Of a DNA stretch of 64,000 nt, positions 16,601 through 24,520 are shown in pieces (positions within the stretch are counted from its first letter, which is position 1; each line of letters begins with the position of its first letter). A program made the position numbers and the translations under genes. Origin of the DNA: an uncultured Bacteroidales bacterium (GTDB taxonomy: Bacteria > Bacteroidota > Bacteroidia > Bacteroidales > Muribaculaceae); NCBI GenBank assembly GCA_902768435.1, contig CACXLJ010000004.1, positions 1 through 64,000 on the forward strand, read 5' to 3'. The notes beneath the pieces were generated by a model, which was not told the DNA's origin, did no database searches, and saw only the letters and a program-made list of their open reading frames with translations.

Positions 16601-18621
16601 CCCAGGGGTGTATCGGAGAGTCCAAGCGCTTTCAGATCGAGGTTGTCCACTTTGCCTTTCACATCAAAGAGGTAGTGGTCGTTGTTAATGGTTCCGTTGG
16701 CATTGAGGTTGACACGATAGTCGGGATTGTCGGAACGCACATGGGCGTTGACATTGCCGCCGTTCATGTTGACCCGAGCGGTGATGTCGCTGTAGCGCTG
16801 CTTGTCGTAGACGATATTCTTGAGGTCGACATCGGCATTGACATTGGCCTTGCCGCTTAGGAAGTCGAAGCCATTGCCACTGGCTTTGACATGGCCGGTG
16901 AGGTTCTCGGCAGGCACCATGGGCAGAATGGCCTTGACGGGGAAGTTGTTGAATGTGGCATCAACATCATATTGCTGTTTTTTGCCGTTGAAGCTGCCGC
17001 TGCCCACCAGTTCGCCTGTTGCCATTTTCATGTTGATGTTGCCGGCATAGTTGTCGCCGCCAAATTTCACTTTGCCCTTGGCCTGCATAGGTGGCAGATT
17101 CACCTGTTTGGCGGTGGCCTTGTCGAGCAGGGTGGGCTTGATGAAGTCGAGATTCTGGAAGTTGGCGTCAAATGTCACATCGCCTCGCAGGTTCTTGGAA
17201 TCGAGCACATTGTAGAGGTCGCCGTTTACTTTGGCATGGGCATATTTTGGCACATTGGCATCAAAATTCTTGATTTTAACATGGCGTGGATTGCCATTGA
17301 GGTCGGCCTTGAGGGTGATGGGGTTGTATTGTGGCACTCCCTTGAAGGTCTCCCGCATTTCGGGAACGAGCGTTGTAAGGTCTTGTATGGCAAGTTTCGA
17401 GTCGGTCTTGACATCGAAGTTGCCATTGTGCCCGTCGGCCAGCACTGAGTTGTCGATGTGCGCATCCAGGTTCAGGTCGCTATGCATGGTCTTGAGTTTG
17501 AGACCGGTCACATCCATCTTCTCATCGTTCATGGCAAACTTGCCCTTGGTTTCCTTGATTTGGAAACCGCTTCGCTCCTTGGCCCGCAGCGTGTCGATGT
17601 CAAACGAGATGCTGGAGCCATAGTTGTTGAAGTTGGAGATGGCTATGTTCACATCGCTCACATCGAGATAGTCGGAGTCGAGTCCTGGTTTAGGCGTGCG
17701 CTTGGCTTTGTTGTTGGGGTTGAGGCGTGCCACAAAGTCGCGCAACCCATAGGTGGCGTGTGTGTTGGTGAGTTTGATGGTGTCGGCCTGTATGCTCCAG
17801 GTGGCTGTGTCGCCCGGCAAGGTGTCGGGAGGCACAGGGTGGGTTTCGAGATACTTCTTGGCATCGCGCTCGTTCATCGTGTAGTATTGGCAGTCGGCAC
17901 TATCCACACTCAATGAGCGGGCTGTGATGGTATGGTTCGCCATGTCGACGAGGCCATTATTGAGTTTTGCCTTGCCCACATGGCACTTCATCTCGTCGAT
18001 ATCGGGCTTCATCTGCATGTGGTAGTCGATGTCGTTGAGTGCCAGTTGCAGCGCATTGATGCGCCAAGGGGTGGACTCGGTGGTATCGGGTTCCTGAACC
18101 TTCTTGTGGGGGTAGGAGAGCAGTTCCACCTTACCGCCGGTGAGTTCACCATTTAGCAGGTTCACTTCGTGATTCTTGAGGTCGATGTCAGCGCCTTGCA
18201 GCTTGCAGTGGCGCACATCGGCGGTGAAGACGCTCGACGAGTCTTTGCTCACGGTGTGGAAGTAGCCGTTGGTGAGTTCGGTGTCACCGATTTTTACATT
18301 CAGGTCGAGCAGCGGCATGAACTCGATGCCTGCCGTGAGGTTCTCGGCCCGTAACATGGTGTCCTTGTTCTGGTCGAGGATGAGCACGCCATCCACGCTC
18401 AGGTCGAGCGGGAACTTGATGAGGATGCGGTCGATGCTGATGTCGAGGCCGGTTTTCTTGGAGGCATATTCGCAGGCATAGTCTTTCACAACATTCTGCA
18501 CCCAAGGGATGTAGAGGGTAAAGGGCAATAGGATGAGCAACAGCAACAGCACGCCCAGCGTCTTGAGTGTGCGGCGCAGAATCTTGTTCTTGATCCAGTG
18601 TTTCTTTTCTTCAGTGCTCAT
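13657..18621 (-). CDS. tamB: Translocation/assembly module protein TamB
   Basis: Very long (1654 residues) inner-membrane-anchored periplasmic protein of the AsmA/TamB bridge family. One N-terminal helix (about residues 18-37, rich in Leu) anchors it; the rest is low-cysteine beta-rich sequence forming a hydrophobic groove. The C-terminal DUF490/TamB domain covers roughly residues 1230-1600. It is thought to carry lipids or assist outer-membrane protein assembly with TamA/TamL. It heads a reverse-strand run tamB-tamL-ABC-ABC. Sequence similarity between distant TamB proteins is low, but length, architecture and the neighbour make the call firm. Confidence 0.9.
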   Translation of the reverse strand: MSTEEKKHWIKNKILRRTLKTLGVLLLLLILLPFTLYIPWVQNVVKDYACEYASKKTGLDISIDRILIKFPLDLSVDGVLILDQNKDTMLRAENLTAGIEFMPLLDLNVKIGDTELTNGYFHTVSKDSSSVFTADVRHCKLQGADIDLKNHEVNLLNGELTGGKVELLSYPHKKVQEPDTTESTPWRINALQLALNDIDYHMQMKPDIDEMKCHVGKAKLNNGLVDMANHTITARSLSVDSADCQYYTMNERDAKKYLETHPVPPDTLPGDTATWSIQADTIKLTNTHATYGLRDFVARLNPNNKAKRTPKPGLDSDYLDVSDVNIAISNFNNYGSSISFDIDTLRAKERSGFQIKETKGKFAMNDEKMDVTGLKLKTMHSDLNLDAHIDNSVLADGHNGNFDVKTDSKLAIQDLTTLVPEMRETFKGVPQYNPITLKADLNGNPRHVKIKNFDANVPKYAHAKVNGDLYNVLDSKNLRGDVTFDANFQNLDFIKPTLLDKATAKQVNLPPMQAKGKVKFGGDNYAGNINMKMATGELVGSGSFNGKKQQYDVDATFNNFPVKAILPMVPAENLTGHVKASGNGFDFLSGKANVNADVDLKNIVYDKQRYSDITARVNMNGGNVNAHVRSDNPDYRVNLNANGTINNDHYLFDVKGKVDNLDLKALGLSDTPLGGTGDIDMRVDYNARTKEGDADINMENLNLDLGNGNILSQNAHMALSSHNGNVSASIDDEDTHIYFQSQNGSLDNFMTALSNTAKEAKKQIDNRDLDVNELQAKLPKFNMEMKVGVNGIIPRYLQRYDVDFRDITLRAKNDSTIFVDADVHGLSIGTTLIDTLTFDATQKGRFLTFDAHMGNRPGTLDDFAQVDIHGGAVGSTVDFLVEQKNIQNETGYRLGINATLDDQVIKARLFPENPIIGYRDWTLNKDNYVNFNYNTNMLDADLNLSNGNSSLALRTEPTDNPYVENILLKIDNMKLEDWIKESPYTPAIEGTVNADMKVAFDGHNLDGNGVITVDHLVYNHRKEGNFKLNTNLAVDPATASTRLNATIESDGLQVAEVSGSLNDETATDPLNLNVKLNRFPLSKVSPFIPGRLLSFRGYAEANLEVKGTTSNPRINGFIKGDSAVVALPRYGCSLRLDDQKIPFNNGLVAFNNFKIWGLNDQPINLNGNLDINTMNMDLKLSGNNVQVIGTEQKRYSEVFGKGFADIDATVKGYDNDLNIRAKVSVLPSSNLTYVLQEDVMPTTNDVDENMVKFINPYDTTATVSDLKTLANASSSNLTLDIDIKEGAKLGAYLTTDGKDRVTMNGSGRLKYSVDFAGKDNMAGSYTIEEGNVRYTPPVISQKNFNILSGSTLIWSGDVLNPQLNVTGTQLVKASVSQDDGSSRVVDFLVTAKITNTLNNMNLTFDMSSENDMTVQSELQTMSESQRSNAAINMLLYNTYSGLNTNPNINLTANGALYAFLQSQLNGWAASKLNNLGLDLTFGINEFNAISKDGKTSTETSYSYRLAKTLFNDRFKVIIGGAINTRETNDQKVADNLINDLSIEYYLNDTGNKYLRLFHHRGVESVLEGQITKTGIGFVMKRKLSSLRELFHKAPKKAIILPPVQELDSNDSIVAPNDSILGIPLKKDDDDNIPIDNNAVQEGSPKSISNRNLKQ

Positions 18622-18656
18622 CGGTCGTTTCGGGCTGCCCCTATTAATTTAACCTA

Positions 18657-18664
18657 CAAAACTA
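18657..18664 (-). promoter_or_regulatory. Probable -7 box of tamB
   Basis: TAGTTTTG on the minus strand, 35 bases before the tamB ATG. No TTG is found at the -33 distance. Confidence 0.4.
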
Positions 18665-18907
18665 ATAATAAATTTTAAATAATTACTAATATAATAGTAA
18701 AAATCTACAAAAACATTATTAAAAAGAAGACGAGCAAACGAGCTGACAAGCTGACTAGGGGATGAGTAAACAAGTTTTCTCATCCCCAACTCCTCAACTT
18801 CGTTAGGGCAACTACGCTGCAAAGTGAGGGTAGAAACCTGCACCATCTGTGGAGTTGCAGGAGGGCAGAAAATGACGCGGGTGGTGGCAGGATTGGGAAA
18901 ATGTGAG

Positions 18908-18915
18908 TATATTTG
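18908..18915 (+). promoter_or_regulatory. Probable -7 box of the DUF5715 gene
   Basis: TATATTTG lies 28 bases before the ATG. The -33 region shows only a weak G/T-rich match. Confidence 0.45.
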
Positions 18916-18943
18916 CAGTGTTAATCTTAACTGACGGTTAGAT

Positions 18944-19624
18944 ATGGCAAAGAAAAAGAAGAATTACCTGAAAGGCCGGGTGCGTGTGGTGCTTGCTGGA
19001 GTGGGCGCAGTAGCTGTCCTGGCCCTTGTGCTGCATTTGTGCTATCGCTCTCATACCGGAAAAGATCAATGGACGAAAGGAAAGGAAAAGGAGTTTTACC
19101 TGAATGATTATAACGATGCGCATCTGCGTGCAGCCCAGAAGCATGGCATAGAACCTATCAGGAGCCGTGAAGGAATGGATTTCAGTTCAATAAAAGGATT
19201 GGAGAAGATTAGTGATTGCGACCTGTATGCCGTGGACAATTTAACGCACTCGGTACCTTACTTGACGCATAACGCCCGACTGCTGCTGGAGCGAATCGGA
19301 CAGGACTTCCAGGATTCGCTGGCTGCAAGAGGGGCAAGGAAATATAAGGTGATTGTGACCTCGTGCTTGCGCACGCTCGACGATGTGGAGAATTTGACGA
19401 AGGTGAACCAGAATGCGTCGCCTTGGTCGGCTCACTGCTATGCCACTACATTCGACTTGGCCCATGCACGGTATATCGATTTGCCATCGGACGGGAAACC
19501 GATTAGTTATGCCGAGATGAAGAAGGTGCTTGGAAATGTGCTCAAGGAATTGCGTAAGCGACGCTGGTGCTATGCGCTCATAGAGGAGCGTCAGAGTTGC
19601 TATCACATCACTTCGCGCCGCTAG
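18944..19624 (+). CDS. DUF5715 family protein, M15-like (DD/LD-carboxypeptidase-like) peptidase
   Basis: 226 residues with a lysine-rich N-terminus and one membrane helix at about 15-33, so probably anchored with the domain in the periplasm. The C-terminal half has the M15 metallopeptidase layout: VTSCLRT, then SAHCYATTFD giving His164 and Asp171 as zinc ligands, then an acidic pair near 214-215 and His221 in CYHITSR. Family members VanY and Ddp cleave D-Ala ends of peptidoglycan stems, so a cell-wall trimming role is likely but not proven. The stop codon abuts that of tatC with no base between them. Confidence 0.8.
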   Translation: MAKKKKNYLKGRVRVVLAGVGAVAVLALVLHLCYRSHTGKDQWTKGKEKEFYLNDYNDAHLRAAQKHGIEPIRSREGMDFSSIKGLEKISDCDLYAVDNLTHSVPYLTHNARLLLERIGQDFQDSLAARGARKYKVIVTSCLRTLDDVENLTKVNQNASPWSAHCYATTFDLAHARYIDLPSDGKPISYAEMKKVLGNVLKELRKRRWCYALIEERQSCYHITSRR

Positions 19625-20440
19625 TTACTCCTTCTCAGGAAGAGTGGGCTTGACGAGCAATGCGCTGAGTTCGTAGAGCAGATAAAGCGGCAGGAAAACG
19701 ATTGTGAGTGTGAAGGGGTCGCCAGTGGGGGTAATGATGGCCGCAAGAATAAGTAATACCACGATGGCATGTTTCCTGTATTTCCTGAAGAATTCACGGT
19801 GAATCACCCCCAATTTGCCAAGCAGCCATGAGAGCAGTGGCAACTCGAAAACAATGCCTAAAATAAAGATGAGCATCAGGAAGGTGTCCATGTAACTGTC
19901 GAGCGAAATCTGGTTAGGAATGAGTTCGCTCACATGGTAGTCGGCAAGGAACCGCAAGGTGATGGGGAACACCACAAAATAGCCCACAGCCACGCCCAAG
20001 AAAAACATAAAGTTTCCCATTAAGAATGCCTTCCTAACTCCCTTTTTTTCATTGGGATAGAGCGCAGGGCTCACAAAGGTCCATAGCAAGTAAATGATGA
20101 TGGGGAAAGCAAAGACCAGAGCAAGCCAAAACGAGGTGCTCATGTGGATGAAAAACTGTGAGGCAAGCTGGATGTTGATGAGCTTGACCTCGAAGCCTTG
20201 GGATGAAAAATCGGGGACGAAAGAGATGCCTGCCGTGATTTTCTCAAACAGCCGGTAGAGCACAAAATCGCCGTGACAGGGGGCCAGGATGACACCATCG
20301 AAAATGGAAGGCATGAAGATAAAGAAAGCGATGGCAAAGACCAGCAAAACAATGGCCGCTTTGAAGAGCACCGAACGCAACGCGTCGAGATGCTCCCAAA
20401 GCGACATTTCCTGCAGTTTGTTTTCGTCGTTTTCAGCCAT
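19625..20440 (-). CDS. tatC: Sec-independent protein translocase TatC
   Basis: Six-helix inner-membrane core of the twin-arginine translocase, 271 residues. It shows the family features FVSPALYPNEKK before the third helix and the C-terminal ITPTGDPFT. In the N-terminal cytoplasmic motif, usually HLxELR, this protein reads HLDALR, so the Glu that helps bind the RR signal peptide in E. coli is Ala20. The equivalent of E. coli Glu103 (in YPNEKK) is kept. A longer first periplasmic loop (about residues 50-90) is typical of Bacteroidota. It lies 87 bases after tatA. Confidence 0.95.
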   Translation of the reverse strand: MAENDENKLQEMSLWEHLDALRSVLFKAAIVLLVFAIAFFIFMPSIFDGVILAPCHGDFVLYRLFEKITAGISFVPDFSSQGFEVKLINIQLASQFFIHMSTSFWLALVFAFPIIIYLLWTFVSPALYPNEKKGVRKAFLMGNFMFFLGVAVGYFVVFPITLRFLADYHVSELIPNQISLDSYMDTFLMLIFILGIVFELPLLSWLLGKLGVIHREFFRKYRKHAIVVLLILAAIITPTGDPFTLTIVFLPLYLLYELSALLVKPTLPEKE

Positions 20441-20527
20441 GTTTCAGCGAAAATGCATGATGCTAATGGCTTGACATAAGTGCATAATATGCCTTATCCA
20501 ATAGCATGAATGTAGAAAGGGGCTATA

Positions 20528-20758
20528 TTACTCCTTTTTGTCGGGGTTTGATGCGTTGTTAGGCTTCTCGTCGACCGATTTCTTGATTTCGTCTTCGACC
20601 TCGTTCATGCCCTGCTTGAAGCTTTTCACGCCTTTGCCGAGTCCCTTCATGAGTTCGGGAATCTTTCTGCCGCCGAAGAGGAGCAAGATGACGAGTGCAA
20701 TAATAATGATTTCGCCTGCACCAAATGTGCCAAAGAGCAATAATATTGAGTTGAGCAT
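20528..20758 (-). CDS. tatA: Sec-independent translocase subunit TatA/TatE
   Basis: Small pore-forming Tat subunit of 76 residues: one N-terminal helix (about 4-27), the hinge [19 protein letters not shown], an amphipathic helix, then a charged tail. The FG hinge with two Gly and the short length favour TatA over TatB. No TatB is nearby, so this appears to be a minimal TatA-TatC system. A -7 box between bglX and tatA indicates transcription independent of the polysaccharide locus upstream. Confidence 0.93.
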   Translation of the reverse strand: MLNSILLLFGTFGAGEIIIIALVILLLFGGRKIPELMKGLGKGVKSFKQGMNEVEDEIKKSVDEKPNNASNPDKKE

Positions 20759-20784
20759 AATCGTTAGTTTTTAATTCTTTTGTG

Positions 20785-20792
20785 CAAAGATA
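20785..20792 (-). promoter_or_regulatory. Probable -7 box of tatA-tatC
   Basis: TATCTTTG on the minus strand, 26 bases before the tatA ATG, within the 65-base gap after bglX. The -33 half-site is poor. Confidence 0.5.
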
Positions 20793-20823
20793 ATATAAGT
20801 TGCGGTTTTTGAAAAATAAAAAA

Positions 20824-23094
20824 TTACTGGAGCGTGAATCGGAGGGTTTCCACATCGCGGCTGTTGGGGCCAATCATGAGGTCGAAATCTCCTGGTTCAC
20901 AATCATAATGCAGTTCACTGTTGTAGAACTTGAGCTTGTCGGCGTTGATGGTGAACTCTACCGTCTTGGTCTCGCCTGGCTTGAGGGTGATGCGTGCGAA
21001 GTCCTTGAGTTCTTTCACGGGTCGTGAAATAGACCCCACAAGATCGCGGATGTAGAGTTGCACCACTTCGCTAGCCTCGCGTGAGCCGGTGTTGGTGACA
21101 TTGACGCTGGCCTTGATGCTGCCATCGCGTGTCATTGTGGTATTGGAGATCGTGATGGGACTATAGTTGAACGATGTATATGACAGACCGTAACCGAAGG
21201 GGTAGAGAGGCTCGTTGTCGACATCCAGGTAATTGCTCGTGAACTTGGTAAACCACTTGGGATTGGGGCGACCCGTGTTCAGGTGGTTGTAGTAGATGGG
21301 CACTTGGCCCACATTCTTGGGCATGCTGGCGGTGAGGTGACCACTGGGAGCCACATCGCCAAACACCACATCGCAAATGGCATCGGCGGCCTCGCTGCCT
21401 CCGAACCACACATTGAGGATGGTTGAGAAGTTTTCCTTTTCCCAGGTCATGGCCGTAGCGCGGCCCGAGAAGTTAAGCAGCACTACGGGTTTGCCGGTGG
21501 CCTTGAGTGCAGTGAGCAGGTCCTTTTGCGCATCGAGTATAGCAATGTCGCTGCGGCTGCTTGACTCGCCGCTCATTTCGCTGGGTTCGCCCATGGCAGC
21601 CACAATCACATCGGCTTGAGAGGCAATACGCAAAGCTTCGTCGCGCAATTCGTCGGCACTGCGTGGGTCACGCATTTCGCGGCCGAACATGGTGCTGTTT
21701 TTCTCCAGTTCCTCGTCGTAGCACACATTGCAGCCCTTGGCATAGAGCACTTGGGCCTTGTCGCCCACGGCTCGCTGCATGGCTTCGAGCAGGGTGCTGT
21801 AGCGGTCGCTGGTAGCAGCCACGCTCCATGTGCCCGGCATATTGGCGCGGGTGTTGGCAAGCGGGCCAACCAGTGCGATGGTTCCTTGTTTCTTGAGGGG
21901 CAGCAGTTTGTCGCTGTTCTCGAGCAGCACGAAGGATTCTGTGGCAATGCGGCGTGCTTCGGCACGGTGCTCATTGGTATAGATGTCGCGTTTTGCACGC
22001 TTGGCGTCGAGATAGCGGTAGGGGTCGTCGAAGAGTCCCAGTTTGTATTTGGCTTCCAGGATGCGACGGCATGCGGTGTTGATGGCCTCGAGGGTGACTT
22101 TGCCCTCCTGGAGCGATTTCTCGAGGGTGCCTACAAAGCCGTCGGCCACCATGTCCATGTCGGTGCCAGCATTCAGGGCGAGTGCCGATACTTGCTGGAG
22201 GTCGCCCAGACCATGATTGATCATCTCGCTGATGGCAGTGTAGTCGGTCACTACAAAACCATTGAAGTGCCACATGTCGCGGAGCACCTCGGTCATGAGC
22301 CAGCGGTTACCGGTTGCCGGGATGTAGTCTACCGTATTGAACGAGGTCATGAAACTACCAGCACCAGCATCGGCAGCGGCTTTATAGGGTGGGAAATACT
22401 CGTTGAACATGCGCACACGGCTCATGTCGACGGTGTTGTAGTCGCGTCCGGCTTCGGGAGCACCATACAGAGCGAAGTGCTTCACGCACGCCATCATGGT
22501 GGTGGGGTCGGTGAGGTCGATGCCCTGATAGCCACGCACCATGGCCTCGGCAATGCGGCTGCCCAGATAGGGGTCTTCGCCACTGCCTTCGCTCATGCGG
22601 CCCCAACGAGGTTCGCGGCAGATGTCGACCATGGGGCTGAATGTCCATGCGATGCCGTCGGCAGTTGCCTCGACCGAAGCTATGCGCGCCGATCGCTCAA
22701 TGGCCTGCATATCCCATGTCATTGACAAGGCAAAGGGGATAGGGAACACGGTTTCGTAGCCATGAATCACATCCATGCCAAAGATGAGAGGAATATGAAG
22801 TCGGCTCTGTTCAACAGCAATCTTCTGGATTTCGCGAATCGCTTCAACGCCTTTCAGATTGAAGAGTCCACCCACTTGTCCTAGCTTGATTTTACCAGCG
22901 ATGTCACTGCTCTTGGCTGTTCCGGTAACAATGTCGCCGGTCACTGGTAGATTGAGTTGGCCGATTTTCTCTTGCAAAGTCATCTTGCTCATCAGGTTGT
23001 CGATAAACTGATTCATCTTTGCGTCACTGGCAGCCCATGCGCTTGCGGCAAATAAACAGGCAGCCAAAAAGACTGATAATTGTTTGTGTTTCAT
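20824..23094 (-). CDS. bglX: Glycoside hydrolase family 3 beta-glucosidase (BglX-like)
   Basis: Exported GH3 enzyme of 756 residues that removes beta-linked glucose from oligosaccharides. A signal peptide ends near residue 22 (SAWAA). The TIM-barrel domain carries KHFALYG and the nucleophile Asp284 in GFVVTDYTA. The alpha/beta sandwich holds the probable acid/base Glu510 in MSGESSS, and a C-terminal fibronectin-like domain begins near 650. It is the last gene of the polysaccharide locus, 39 bases after the GH144-like gene. GH3/GH144 neighbours in Bacteroides and Parabacteroides act on beta-1,2-glucan, so sophorose-type substrates are plausible; ordinary beta-glucosidase activity is the alternative. 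Confidence 0.93.
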   Translation of the reverse strand: MKHKQLSVFLAACLFAASAWAASDAKMNQFIDNLMSKMTLQEKIGQLNLPVTGDIVTGTAKSSDIAGKIKLGQVGGLFNLKGVEAIREIQKIAVEQSRLHIPLIFGMDVIHGYETVFPIPFALSMTWDMQAIERSARIASVEATADGIAWTFSPMVDICREPRWGRMSEGSGEDPYLGSRIAEAMVRGYQGIDLTDPTTMMACVKHFALYGAPEAGRDYNTVDMSRVRMFNEYFPPYKAAADAGAGSFMTSFNTVDYIPATGNRWLMTEVLRDMWHFNGFVVTDYTAISEMINHGLGDLQQVSALALNAGTDMDMVADGFVGTLEKSLQEGKVTLEAINTACRRILEAKYKLGLFDDPYRYLDAKRAKRDIYTNEHRAEARRIATESFVLLENSDKLLPLKKQGTIALVGPLANTRANMPGTWSVAATSDRYSTLLEAMQRAVGDKAQVLYAKGCNVCYDEELEKNSTMFGREMRDPRSADELRDEALRIASQADVIVAAMGEPSEMSGESSSRSDIAILDAQKDLLTALKATGKPVVLLNFSGRATAMTWEKENFSTILNVWFGGSEAADAICDVVFGDVAPSGHLTASMPKNVGQVPIYYNHLNTGRPNPKWFTKFTSNYLDVDNEPLYPFGYGLSYTSFNYSPITISNTTMTRDGSIKASVNVTNTGSREASEVVQLYIRDLVGSISRPVKELKDFARITLKPGETKTVEFTINADKLKFYNSELHYDCEPGDFDLMIGPNSRDVETLRFTLQ

Positions 23095-23133
23095 AGGAGA
23101 TGTATTTATTTGTATATTTGTTTCAGAGTGAAA

Positions 23134-24510
23134 TTAATTAGTCTTAAAACCAAGTTTTGACAGACCATCCTGGATTTCAGGGCAACTCATGAAAAGGTTC
23201 CAGAGCAATCCTGAGCGGTAATTCTCGATCATTGGGGCAATCGTGCATTGGTCGATGGCCAGATAGTGGGGGACTACCCAATTGCTACTCTCGCTGAATG
23301 CGTCGTAGAAGCCATATTTTCCCCAAATCTTTGGTCCCTTTTTCCAGAATCCTTTCAAAGCATCCATCGACTCTTGTGGGGTATATGGCATTGATGACAG
23401 TGCGGCAGTGGGGGTGATGACTCCCAGGTCGTTGCTTGGGCAATGGGCCGAGTAGCCCACGGTCGAATAACTGGCAGTGAGGCCCCAGCAATCTTTGCCA
23501 TACCCTTTGTAATGCTTGGGATTGGCAACGCAGTAGTCGTAATTGCTCAATGCGTGATTGCGCACCACATTCCAATAGTTGGCGTATTGGTCACTCAGGT
23601 TTCGAGGATCAAGTCCTATCCAGCTGTAGTGAGCCCAGAAAAGAGGTCCTCCGGTGGCTTCGGCACCATTGTGCTTCAGTTCCAACGGATGGTTATAGGG
23701 AGCTGCTGTAGTGGTTATGCCACCACTTCGTGCCCAGCCTTTGTGATAGGCTGATGCCGGTACTGGATGGGTGGGGGAGGCTGCTGCGAGAATATACACG
23801 ATGAGGCACTCGTTGTAGCCTTCAAGCGGGAAATTCATTTCCCATGCATAGTTAGGCGACCAATGCCAATAGATGACATCTTGTCCGCCATGCGTGTACC
23901 AGTCAAACTCCATATCACGCCACAATGCATCGATTTTAGAGGCAAGAACTTTTTCGGCTTCGTTGCCGTCTTTGAAATATTGTCGGACGCACAGCAGACC
24001 TTGCATCAAGAAGCAGCTCTCGACAAGGTCGCCACCGTTGTCTTTTTCCCCGAAAGGCTTGACTTTGCCTGTGGGTCCATGCAACCAATGGGGCCATACG
24101 CCATGGAATCGGTCGGCCTTCGCAAGATAATCCACGATTTTTGTGAGCCGTTTCACTCCTTCGTTACGAGGAATGAAACCTCGTTCGATGCCCACCAAAA
24201 GGCCTGCTATGCCAAAACCGCTTCCACCAGTAGTAACCACATCCTGGTCGTTTTGTGGATAATTGTTGTCTAAGTGAATGCGTTCACATGCCAGTCCCGA
24301 TGTGGGTTCAGCGCCATCCCACATATAATTGAGATGCACTTTTTGAATGTAGTCGAGCAACTGGTCGTCGTTTTCAAAACTGAGCGGTCGTCCAGCGGCA
24401 TCGGTAGTGCCTGAAGGCTCGTCGCTCGATGTGTTATTGCCAGCTGCCTTGTTACAAGAAAACAAGACAACAAATGCAGTGGCGATGATAATGTATTTTA
24501 GTTTCAGCAT
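23134..24510 (-). CDS. Glucoamylase-family (PF10091) lipoprotein, probable GH144 beta-1,2-glucanase
   Basis: 458-residue lipoprotein (lipobox LFSC, Cys19). The rest is an alpha/alpha barrel of the PF10091 'glycoamylase' family, with motifs such as GFGIAGLLVGIERGF, FHGVWPHW, NGGDLVESCFLMQGLL and WHWSPNYAWEMN. The annotation glucoamylase is historical. Characterised Bacteroidota members form GH144 and cleave beta-1,2-glucan to sophorose or short oligosaccharides. Lipidation would place it on the outer membrane or periplasmic side. It follows the GH43 gene by 10 bases and precedes the GH3 enzyme, a natural partner to finish the products. The family call is firm, the substrate is inferred. Confidence 0.8.
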   Translation of the reverse strand: MLKLKYIIIATAFVVLFSCNKAAGNNTSSDEPSGTTDAAGRPLSFENDDQLLDYIQKVHLNYMWDGAEPTSGLACERIHLDNNYPQNDQDVVTTGGSGFGIAGLLVGIERGFIPRNEGVKRLTKIVDYLAKADRFHGVWPHWLHGPTGKVKPFGEKDNGGDLVESCFLMQGLLCVRQYFKDGNEAEKVLASKIDALWRDMEFDWYTHGGQDVIYWHWSPNYAWEMNFPLEGYNECLIVYILAAASPTHPVPASAYHKGWARSGGITTTAAPYNHPLELKHNGAEATGGPLFWAHYSWIGLDPRNLSDQYANYWNVVRNHALSNYDYCVANPKHYKGYGKDCWGLTASYSTVGYSAHCPSNDLGVITPTAALSSMPYTPQESMDALKGFWKKGPKIWGKYGFYDAFSESSNWVVPHYLAIDQCTIAPMIENYRSGLLWNLFMSCPEIQDGLSKLGFKTN

Positions 24511-24520
24511 AGCTTATAGA

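Larger units (their letters stand above)
18622..18943. other. Divergent intergenic region between tamB and the DUF5715 gene
   Basis: No gene. It contains a 9-base perfect inverted repeat, ggggatgag/ctcatcccc, at 18758-18766 and 18779-18787 around a 12-base loop. Repetitive gacgagc/gagctgac/agctgac words precede it at 18729-18754. Candidate -7 boxes for the two diverging genes lie at 18657-18664 and 18908-18915. Confidence 0.5.

Noticed and set aside
15463..16860. 465-residue plus-strand frame opposite tamB
   Set aside because: Antisense shadow; valine- and histidine-rich composition typical of reversed coding strands.
19625..20758. tatA-tatC as part of the polysaccharide locus
   Set aside because: They follow bglX on the same strand, but have a separate -7 box and a housekeeping function.
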